From Heliopora coerulea (taxonomy: Eukaryota > Cnidaria > Anthozoa > Scleralcyonacea > Helioporidae), in assembly GCA_030142905.1 (NCBI GenBank), contig JASJOG010000189.1, positions 55,001-119,000 of the forward strand: a stretch of 64,000 nt of DNA, read 5' to 3'. Every line of letters begins with the position of its first letter. Position 1 is the first letter of the stretch. Under the pieces are notes generated by a model, which did not search any database, was not told the DNA's origin, and saw only the letters and a program-made list of their open reading frames with translations. Below, piece after piece: positions 55,980-64,000 of this stretch. A program made the translations under genes and the position numbers.

Positions 55980-57490
55980 TAAATGTCGGATGTTGTGCAT
56001 TATGCAAGTATTCATCGATTCCATATCGGACTGGTGGTTTTATGGATGTCTTCAAACAACATCGATATGGGTGCCCGCGTAGACATTTTCGGGTTGTGAT
56101 GAAAGCGGATCATCAACGATTGGCGGAATCGGTCATATCAGTGTAGGTTGATTCAGAACATTTGTCTTCGACGTCCATTGGTACATTTTGAATTTTTCCA
56201 TTGTTGTTCTCTCGAACGCGAAGCGTTGAGCCAATGGGGATCTTTGGTAATGATCTGGAACCTTGATCGTAAATTCTTTTGATTTTTTCCATTCGTTGAG
56301 AGAGATACTTTGAAGAAACATAGTCTCTTTTTTTGACTATCTTGCTACCAATTTCTCAAGATCAAGCAAGTGGGTGCGTAATATTCTACCAAACAGCTTG
56401 TCGACTGGTGCCTTCGTATCGTTGGAGCTCGGAGTCGATCGATGTGCTAAAAGGGAGAGATACGGATTCCCATTTTGTTGGTATGCTTTCTTAAATATCT
56501 TCTTAACGATCTTGACCGCACTTTCCACCATTCCATTTTATTTCGGATGTTCGGGACTAGATGTTACATGTTCGAAATCCCATTCTTTAGCAAATGTTTT
56601 AAACACGGGTGCTAGAAAAATTGTGGGCCATTGTCGGAAATAACCACTTTGGGGATTCCAAAACGACCGAATATACATTTGATGTGAGATATAACCGTAT
56701 CGCTATGTAAGTCTTTTAACAAGCATACTTCTGGATAGTTGGAATAATAATCTACAACCACTATGTAGTTCTTGCCTTTCAGATGGAACAGGTCCATTCT
56801 GACTTTCTGCCGAAGACCAGAAGGAATTTCATGATGGATTAGAGGCTCATGTTTATGGGATCGTTGATTCTCAAGGCAAGCACTGCAATCAGACACCAAT
56901 TCAGTAAGTTCACTATTGGTTCTTGGCCAGAACATTATTTGGCGAGCGCGAACCCTACATTTTTCTATTCCAAGATGGCTTTGATGTATCTTTTCTTTCA
57001 TTTCTTTGCGAAGAACCGACGGTATAATTATCCATTCTCCTTTGAATATTAGACTTGGCATAATGGTTAATTCATCTCTATACTAGAAATATGGGACCAC
57101 TTCGATTGGAAGTGCACGTTTGTTTTCTGGCCACCTATTCTCAACGTATTCCTTCACTTTTTGAAATGCCTTATTTTCTGCTGTTACACGACGAATTTCA
57201 TTGAAGTAAATGGTTTGAACCTGGGATAATCGTGACATGTTTGTGGAAGTTGATCGTCCAGGTTAGTGTAGTTTTGAGAGAGACTGTTGGTGGAAGTGAC
57301 TGACGTTTCGACAGTCTTTCTCAAGACTACACTAACCTGGTCGATCAACTTCCACGAATTTCATTCAGTTTGTTGTCAGGTATCAGGAGAGTACTCGATA
57401 AGAGATGCACTTGATAATCAAACTTGGATTCTACAACAACTGGCAGTGAAGCCCTAGACAAGGTATCAGCTAATGGAATTGTAATGCCTG
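55980..57490 (-). pseudogene. Ty3/Gypsy pol relic 2 (RNase H end, integrase, tail)
   Basis: From 57490 downward: ITIPLADTLSRASLP (end of RNase H), then a foldback insertion (57248-57352). RVTAENKAFQKVKEYVENRW follows, then the integrase zinc-binding region (HQSHLGIEKC...CSACLENQ), catalytic D in RMDLFHLKG and D in ISDNGPQFF. A frameshift follows, then MVESAVKIVKKIFKKAY carrying the third acidic residue. After 56330 come SKEFTIKVPDHYQRSPLAQR and a final PPVRYGIDEYLHNAQ near 56000. Reverse transcriptase, protease and gag are absent because a LINE end abuts at about 57500. Inactive. Confidence 0.85.
57248..57352. mobile_element. Palindrome of two inverted PLE 3' tips inside Gypsy relic
   Basis: Arms of about 44 bp surround a centre of about 20 bp. 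On minus the centre plus one arm reads CGAAACGTCAGTCACTTC...ACTACACTAACCTGGACGATC, the 3' tip of the PLE at 37969-39206. The other arm is its inverted copy. Truncation falls within the hammerhead core, so no complete ribozyme remains. It splits the Gypsy coding sequence. Confidence 0.75.
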
Positions 57491-57504
57491 GAGTAAACTG
57501 CTGT

Positions 57505-58540
57505 TCAATAATGATAATAATAGTAAAAATAATAATAATAATAAACTTTATTTGACATAGAATCCCAAAAGGTAACCTTATTTACATTGGAGCTTGGTAT
57601 GCTAAACTAACTTATAAGTAAATGATTATAATAATATACAATAATCAATAACTAAATAAAATAAATTATGAATAAAATTATACAAACTAAAATTTAAAAG
57701 TAGAAGTTTAAATGCTAGAACAATGATTTTAAATGAATGCCATCACTGAGGCATAGTTTTTGGTTGTTTCATTGAGACTACTGTGCAGCTTTGCGGCAGA
57801 AAATAAGAAGAAACGAAGACCTGACTTGACCTGAAGGAACGAAGACTTGACTGAAGAAATCTTTGACATATGAATATTATTCGAAGAACGTGTGCGGTAA
57901 CTATGGACGTCTAAATTTAAACAAAATAAATTAAAAAGATAAGAATGGCAAAATCCATTTAAACGTTTTAATACAGTCAATCACTTACCATAATTCCATC
58001 TGTCAGTCAGGCTAACTAAGCCAAGTCTTTTAAACAAGACTTCTCTACGCCCGTCCCTGATTCTTTTCAGTATAATGATATGAGTACCTTTCTTCTGAAG
58101 TCTAAGGAGTCTCGCGAGACTAATGGTGTCAGCATTTGTCCAGAACTCACACAAATGCTGGACCAACGACGCATGTAACTGTCTACAGGTATCCTGGCTG
58201 AGTGATTTTCTTATTCTACTCAGTAGACTTAGCCTACATGAAATTTTGGCAGTAACAGTGTCTATATGAGAGTGCCAGTTCCTTACAGAGTCAAGTATTA
58301 GGTCAAGGTACTTCATAGTTTCAACGTTATCCAATAAAGTTCCAGCAAAAGTTAGTGCAGGATTTGAACATCTAGAAAGTCTTTTTCTGCTATCAAAGAG
58401 CATTACCTTCGTTTTATTACAGTTTACTATCAACTCGTTTTCATTGAACCGATCATTTTGCTGATTTAAGTCATGTTAGAGTGCAGATTGAATGGCACAA
58501 ACATCATTGCCAGCAAAAAATAACGCAGTATCATCAGCGT
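57505..58540 (-). mobile_element. CR1/Jockey-like LINE 3' fragment
   Basis: On minus, motif C appears as DADDTALFFAG at about 58535-58505. KTKVMLFDSRKRLSR, GTLLDNVETMKYLDLILD and SLLSRIRKSLS follow (frame 58433-57981). After a frameshift comes a tail LFCLNLDVHSYRTRSSNN (frame 57980-57729). The 3' UTR ends in an AATAAAGTTTATT-type sequence and a (TTA)n tail at about 57508-57546. Truncated at the 5' side by the sequence beginning at 58541. Confidence 0.8.
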
Positions 58541-60517
58541 CAGGGGCGGATCCAGCCAAAAATCTGACAGGTGCTCAGCATATGGGTAGCGTAGCGTGTG
58601 CCACATGTACATACACGGTAAAGGAGGCCAGGGCATGCCCCCGGCAAAATTTTGAAAATTGAAGTGTTTGAAAACACTATTTTGTGCATTCTCAGGGCAC
58701 TCTGAATTCATCCTGAATAGTCATCTTTTCAGACATTTTTTTCATGATTTTCTTCAATCATTAGGTTCTGAGAATTCACAATTTACAAATTTCAATTAAA
58801 TTTGCAAAAATATGAATTTCGAATAATTAGCTATACAGTAACCATAACATATAAGCACACATGTTTATATATGTTCAGTATTCTTAATATGTCATTGCAC
58901 AGAATATTTCTAAAACTCATTAATAATTCATGAGAAAATTTTAGACGAAATTAATGTTTAATGAATGTCTGTATACCACGATACAGAACTTATAAACAAA
59001 GCATTCAATCAGAAACTTCACAACTTTCATTAGGGCAAGCATACAAAGAAAAGATTAATATTAGTGATCATGAGTATTATAAACAGCTTCAGCCAGAACT
59101 GATGAACATGGGTCTTCCTTTCTGGAAATCTCAAGAGCTGCATCAGATAAACACATTGCGAAGGCATTTGCTTTGCTATTAATAGCCTCATTGCTGAGCT
59201 GCTGTTCAATCAAAGGATGTGATGAATAATAGAGAGCATACATATATAACTTAATGCTAATTAGACTATGGAGGTATATAGCCATACTTTCACCACAAGT
59301 AATGGCCCGAGAACCAGCATTGCGTAGGTAGTTCCTATCACCAGAGGTTCTAAAGCATGTATTAGATTAAATGATTAAGTTAACTGAAATATTTTTTCTT
59401 AGCAAAATCTTTGCTAATAAACAAAGTTTTTAAATATGTAATAAATAACAAATTATAAATAACAAATAATAAACAATAATCATTATTTTAATTTACAAAT
59501 ATTATTTAATAACAATATATAAATGTATTTTTGATGTTGAACACAGAAATGGAAAAATATACAACAACAATTGCCACCATGGCACCAAAGCAAGCTATTT
59601 ATTATTTTCCTTCAAGATTTACCTTAACTACTCCAAGAAATTCTGCTTTGACAGGTAAAATTGTCTGTCGCTAGAGTTAGAACAATAACAAAGGAGTTTA
59701 ATTTGGACAATCTAGAAATTAATAAATATCAACAAAGGTACAGGTATTCACAATAAAAGTCCCTGTCATTCATGTGTATACTGTACTCTTCCCAATTGGC
59801 AATCTACAGAACATGACATTGAGCGTCGAAAAGCAGTTCCAGAGTTGTGACTGACAATAATCCTACCGATATTCGATATTTTATACAAATAGGTAAAGAT
59901 GTTCCCTTACTAGATCATTTACTTTAAGTGAACAAGTGAATATATAATTATATAATCTCGAAATTGCAATTTATAACGAAAGAATTATACGTTAAACAAA
60001 AATATTGTATAAACAAGGCCTGGCAGGCGAGCAAAGCAGCTATACTGCCCATACAAAAGCATATATCAAATTATTCATGAGCTAGCTCAGTTACTGCATA
60101 TTCAATGAATCATTGCTAATTTAAAAATCCATGGTTTCTTACCTTACTGGGTAGTGGTTTCGGCAGCGGGATTGCTCGCTTTTCGAGAACTATAGCTTTG
60201 CGAATTGTATTATTGACATAAAGACAAAGAAGTAATCCGACCAGTGACAGCTTTCTTAGCCTCCAAACTAACGATTTGCGGGCATTCTTCTTTAAGTAAA
60301 CAAATCCTTTCCTCTTTTTCCTCAGAAAAAAAATCTCCATCAACTATATTAAGCAATTGCAGTAAAATATTGTTGGAAGCCACCGCGAAACGAGAAAACG
60401 AATGCCGAGAAGACACAATGAGTGAAAGCCTCAGAGCACGTTGTTGCTATTAGTATGGTTAAATTGTATATTGTCCGTAGATTGAAACATTGGGGTGTGC
60501 GGCAGAGTATACGAGAT
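58541..60517. other. hAT-like terminus, then unassigned sequence
   Basis: CAGGGGCGGATCCAG at 58541 is a common hAT terminal motif, and the preceding ATCAGCGT may be one half of an 8-bp duplication. No matching other end was found. Frames at 58961-59182 (plus) and 60210-60416 (minus, starting MSSRHSFSRFAVASNN) are not recognised. Confidence 0.35.
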
Positions 60518-60595
60518 TTAGTTAGAAATATAATAGCCCAGCAAACAAGTTTAAATAGAGCCATAATGGAACCATATCTTTAAAAGAGTTTTATT

Positions 60596-60632
60596 GACTA
60601 ACGTTTCGTTACTTAACCAGTAACATCATCAG
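60596..60632 (-). ncRNA. Hammerhead-like ribozyme, left end of PLE dimer B
   Basis: Mirror copy of 62348-62384 with CTGATGA, GTTAC/GTAAC, GAAA, AC/GT and GTC on the minus strand. Confidence 0.55.
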
Positions 60633-60841
60633 AGTAATTATTTACAAGAGTTGAGAGGCTTAAATAGCTAACTGTTACAAAAATAGTGATGAAAGAATGT
60701 CACAAAGGATTAGCGGAACGATTAGCAAGAACAATTAACGGAAGGAGTGCGAGTAATAAAGTGATGAAGAATTAGACGTGTGAAGAATTTAATTAGAGGG
60801 GAGGGAAAAAAAAAAAAAAAAAAAAATGTCAAGAAATAACG

Positions 60842-61717
60842 TTAAAAAAGTGCTAAAGGAAAGGATCTGATATTAGCGTTAAGAGACGGTTGCATTCTAG
60901 AAATTAACAGACTTTCTCGCAGAAGAACGTCAAACTGAGTAGAACCAGAGGATAAGATTTCGAAATCATCAAAAGAGATTTCATGGTCGGTTTTCACCTT
61001 GTGTGAAAGGATACTAGATAGTGTAGAGTGTGAGAGCGGTTTTCCAGTGTAGGCTGAAATACCTAAGTGATCGGATATCCTCGTTTGTAATAAACGGCAT
61101 GTTTCGCCTATATACGACGCCTGGCAGCGTCGGCACGTGAATTTGTAAACAACATGGGATCTCAATTTGAGTGGTAAGCGATCTTTAAAACGGAAAAAGT
61201 TAGACAGACGAGAAACGGGCCGAAAAGCAATACGAATTTGGAGGTGTGGATAGGCTGACGAAAGTAATTTAATAACTTGTTGACGAATTTGTAGGCCATG
61301 ATTTCCGGTAAAAGGTAAAACTAAAGAGAGTAAGAGCCTAGGTGCCGTAAGAGGTTTTACTGGAGGATGAGAAATTTTGTTTAAAAAAATTCGAAAACAG
61401 TGGTCCAAGAATCTGCGTGGATATCCATTTTGTTTTAATAAAGTTTTCAGTTTCTCAAGTTCAGCGTGGAAAATATCGTAAGAGGAGCTTAGTTTAAAAT
61501 AACGAAACATCAAAGTGTAAATTAATCCCTTTTTAAACACGAGGGGTATAAAACTTTCGAAGTTGGTAAAAAGCCCGGTGAATGTTGGTTTGCGATAAAC
61601 TGAGGTAACAAATGAACCATTAGAGGGTTGGATTTTAATGTCAAGGAACGGAAGTGTTTTGTCAGCTTCAATTTCACAAGTAAAATTAATGCAGGTGTGT
61701 TGGGAATTTAGATAATC
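60842..61717 (-). pseudogene. PLE C-terminal fragment with GIY-YIG (minus copy of dimer B)
   Basis: Open from the dimer junction (codon at 61717) to the stop at 60842, with first ATG at 61540. It begins at the end of the reverse transcriptase (LPFLDIKIQPSNGSFVTSVY, then RKPTFTGLFTNF). It continues through a linker (HPPVKPLTAPRLLLSLVLPF) to the nuclease HVVYKFTCRRCQASYIGETC, with GIY as VVY and YIG intact, the paired cysteines and an arginine in LLQTRISDH. The catalytic polymerase motifs are missing. No in-frame stops, so the copy is young. Confidence 0.85.
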
Positions 61718-61720
61718 CAG

Positions 61721-62137
61721 TCAGCCTATCCACACCTCCAAATTCGTATTGCTTTTCGGCCCGTTTCTCGTCTGTCTAACTTTTTCCGTTTTAAAGATCG
61801 CTTACCACTCAAATTGAGATCCCATGTTGTTTACAAATTCACGTGCCGACGCTGCCAGGCGTCGTATATAGGCGAAACATGCCGTTTATTACAAACGAGG
61901 ATCTCCGATCACTTAGGTATTTCAGCCTACACTGGAAAACCGCTCTCACACTCTACACTATCTAGTATCCTTTCACACAAGGTGAAAACCGACCATGAAA
62001 TCTCTTTTGATGATTTCGAAATCTTATCCTCTGGTTCTACTCAGTTTGACGTTCTTCTGCGAGAAAGTCTGTTAATTTCTAGAATGCAACCGTCTCTTAA
62101 CGCTAATATCAGATCCTTTCCTTTAGCACTTTTTTAA
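61721..62137 (+). pseudogene. PLE C-terminal fragment with GIY-YIG (plus copy of dimer B)
   Basis: The frame is open from the junction (SAYPHLQIRIAFRPVSRL) to the stop after 62137, with first ATG at 61814. Over the overlapping 107 residues it is identical to the minus copy, which shows recent common origin. It is shorter at the 5' side by about 300 coding bases. Confidence 0.85.
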
Positions 62138-62347
62138 CGTTATTTCTTGACATTTTTTTTTTTTTTTTTTTTTTCCCTCCCCTCTAATTAAATTCTTCAC
62201 ACGTCTAATTCTTCATCACTTTATTACTCGCACTCCTTCCGTTAATTGTTCTTGCTAATCGTTCCGCTAATCCTTTGTGACATTCTTTCATCACTATTTT
62301 TGTAACAGTTAGCTATTTAAGCCTCTCAACTCTTGTAAATAATTACT

Positions 62348-62384
62348 CTGATGATGTTACTGGTTAAGTAACGAAACGTTAGTC
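62348..62384 (+). ncRNA. Hammerhead-like ribozyme, right end of PLE dimer B
   Basis: Core CTGATGA (62348-62354), five-pair helix II GTTAC/GTAAC, core GAAA (62373-62376), two-pair mini-helix III AC/GT with loop GTTA, cleavage triplet GTC (62382-62384). A short stem I with one mismatch can form between TTACT and AATAA. One unpaired base between the core and helix II, also seen at 39113-39151, is non-standard. Confidence 0.6.
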
Positions 62385-62457
62385 AATAAAACTCTTTTAA
62401 AGATATGGTTCCATTATGGCTCTATTTAAATTTGTTTGCTGGGCTATTATATTTCTA

Positions 62458-62739
62458 AGTATACGAGATGTTCACCGGTGCTGACCAGTGCAGGAATGTG
62501 CCAAATACACTCTTCTGATTGGTCTGCACCCCTTCTGCACCGTTCTGGATGCTAAAAATAGTGCCCCGGCGAGTTCCACCGGTGCTCCCGACATTTCTAT
62601 TCAGGTACCACAAATGATGCCACAGAAACAGATTCAGGACCGGCTACAGAACTTCAAGTAATCAAATTATCAAGCGACGCAGTGCTACACACTTCATGAT
62701 AATGTCAGCTGACCACAAAGTGTCGCAGGCGCACTAGTA
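62458..62739. other. Unassigned, GC-richer
   Basis: Begins with the right 12-bp target duplication of dimer B. No gene or repeat recognised. Confidence 0.4.
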
Positions 62740-64000
62740 CGTAGGTATTTAGGTAAGTAGGTAGGTATGTAGGTAGGTAAAACTTTATTTAAACACGCTA
62801 GCCTCGATCAACATAATACGCCGCTTTCCACGAGGGGTGTTACACATTAACTATATACAAACTGAACTATATACAAGTTAAGCAATATAAGCAAAGATTA
62901 AACTATAAAAAGATTAAAAAAAACTTAAATTAAAAATTGGTGCGATCCAATAACAATTACGTTAGGCGTATTTTCTTTTTAAAAGAAACAAGAGTTTCAG
63001 ACTTTTGAAAATCTTCAGGAAGATGATTCCACTGCATGGCACCACTATATCGAAAACTTTTCTTCAGAAATTCTCTATTAGGCTTAGGCAAGAGTAGGTC
63101 TGTATCACTACTACGTAAATTATATTAATTCTGAATTGTATTTCTTTTACAGAAAAGTTCATTTAGATTAGGGGCAGTGTGGTTATTAAGTATTTTGTAT
63201 ATCAATATCAATTTTTTCTCTAATCGTTTCACATCAAGTGTTTGCCAACCGAGAGCGTCCAGGAGATCGGCCGACCTAACATTGTAACTGAGTCCAGAAA
63301 TCACTCTAGCTGCACGACATTGAAACTTTTGTAATTTATCTTGAAGTGTTTTACCGCAACTATCCCACAGAGGGGAGCAGTAATCGAAATAAGGTTGAAC
63401 CATTGCTTTATAAATTGTTTGGAGAGTTGCAGGTGGAACGTAGAGCTTTATACGCCTCATAGCTCCAATTCCTGCACTCACTTTTCTGCATATTGTCTCG
63501 ATATGTTCACCCCAAGTTAATTTTTCATCAATATCCACAAATAAACATATATATTTACTGGTTCGAAAAATAGGGGTATTATTCATAAGTACTGGTGTAT
63601 TCCAACTTAATTGGTAAGATTATGAGATGAACCAACAAACATCACTTTTGTTTTGGTGGGATGGTGTTGGAGTTTATTTTGCAAAAGCCATATCTGAATA
63701 TTATTTAAGTCACTATTTAAATTCTGAATTAATGTCTCAATATCTTCTGAAGAAGACGAAATTTGTGTATCATCTGCATAGAGATATTGAGTTGTTTCTT
63801 CCAGATAATCAGGCATGTCATTTTCGTAAAGTAAAAATAACAATGGTCCCAATATTGAGCCCTGAGGAAGACCGCATCTTATATTCTTTGGTGAAGATGT
63901 ATGGCCATTCATTAGACCTACTTGCTCTCTATTGGTTAAGTAAGACTCAAATCATCTTAATTCAATGTCTTCTATTCCAAATTGATTTTTAAGCTTTCTC
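62740..64000 (-). mobile_element. CR1/Jockey-like LINE, 3' part, runs off the window
   Basis: On minus, GLPQGSILGPLLFLLYENDM (motif B) and YLYADDTQIS (motif C) lie in 63912-63607. After a one-base frameshift near 63600 the frame 63586-63125 continues with WGEHIETICRKVSAGIGAMR, YFDYCSPLWDSCG and LQKFQCRAARVISG. A 3' UTR and an AATAAAGTTTTACC end follow, with a (TACC)n tail at about 62740-62780. It differs from the LINE at 57.5-58.5 kb. The frameshift disables this copy; the 5' part lies beyond the window. Confidence 0.85.

Larger units (their letters stand above)
60518..62457. mobile_element. Penelope-like element, head-to-head inverted dimer B
   Basis: Arms 60522-61259 and 61720-62458 are nearly identical inverted copies (differences include a C/T near 60550/62430 and poly(A) length). 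61260-61719 is extra 5' sequence of the minus copy only. Perfect direct repeats AGTATACGAGAT (60506-60517 and 62458-62469) flank the whole unit, a 12-bp target duplication. Both copies are 5'-truncated, face outward and carry a ribozyme core near their ends. Confidence 0.9.

Noticed and set aside
58945..59033. Possible third A-type repeat exon (frame with SETSQLSLG resembling ETSQFS)
   Set aside because: No AG acceptor 105 bp upstream, a stop in frame after the nearest acceptor, and GG instead of GT at the donor position.
60210..60416. 68-residue minus frame starting MSSRHSFSRF
   Set aside because: Looks plausibly coding but no motif, splice partner or family was recognised; left unassigned.
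1..64000. CRISPR arrays, operons, ribosome-binding sites, rRNA genes
   Set aside because: None seen. The sequence is eukaryotic, and the regular repeats are microsatellites, minisatellites or transposon ends.

Overview
The window is eukaryotic, AT-rich, intron-rich and very dense in transposable elements. No prokaryotic gene organisation is visible. Coding remnants are almost all retroelement: Penelope-like (PLE), Ty3/Gypsy with a tRNA-Leu-type primer site, BEL/Pao, RTE-like and CR1/Jockey-like LINEs, plus hAT-like and TA-target MITEs and a tRNA-headed SINE. Hammerhead ribozymes beside PLEs, and this mixture of families, suggest an invertebrate metazoan, most plausibly a cnidarian. That is inference; no species-diagnostic gene was seen.

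Layout. 1-4250: copy 1 of a dispersed repeat (R1), carrying a 690-bp hAT-like MITE and, in its (TA)n tract, three successive PLE/hammerhead-type insertions. 4693-39429: the only likely host gene, on the + strand. It has seven small phase-compatible exons, four of them exactly 105 bp with phase 1 at both ends, and ends with a stop at 39427-39429. Its introns hold a Gypsy gag relic (6.3 kb), a nearly intact Gypsy element (10.8-15.5 kb), a decayed BEL/Pao element with a nested LINE (22.6-29.4 kb), an RTE-like LINE (32.3-35.7 kb), a SINE (36.6 kb) and a 5'-truncated PLE (38-39.2 kb). 42-47.8 kb: a foldback, a TA-flanked DNA element and R1 copy 2, which preserves the empty sites of the insertions in copy 1. 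48.6-50.8 kb: a tandem ~0.9-kb duplication with a roughly 10-bp minisatellite. 50.8-64 kb: further PLEs, a Gypsy relic and two CR1/Jockey-like LINE ends.

Main result. Almost every PLE locus here is an inverted, head-to-head dimer of 5'-truncated copies with 3' ends facing outward. Several 3' ends carry a hammerhead ribozyme core (CTGANGA, helix II, GAAA, mini-helix III, then a GTC or GTA cleavage triplet). One dimer (60518-62457) has a perfect 12-bp target-site duplication, so it appears to have integrated as one unit. Three others lie in a (TA)n tract that is uninterrupted in R1 copy 2. The second result is the array of 105-bp exons, which encodes an alternating 35-residue repeat protein I do not recognise.
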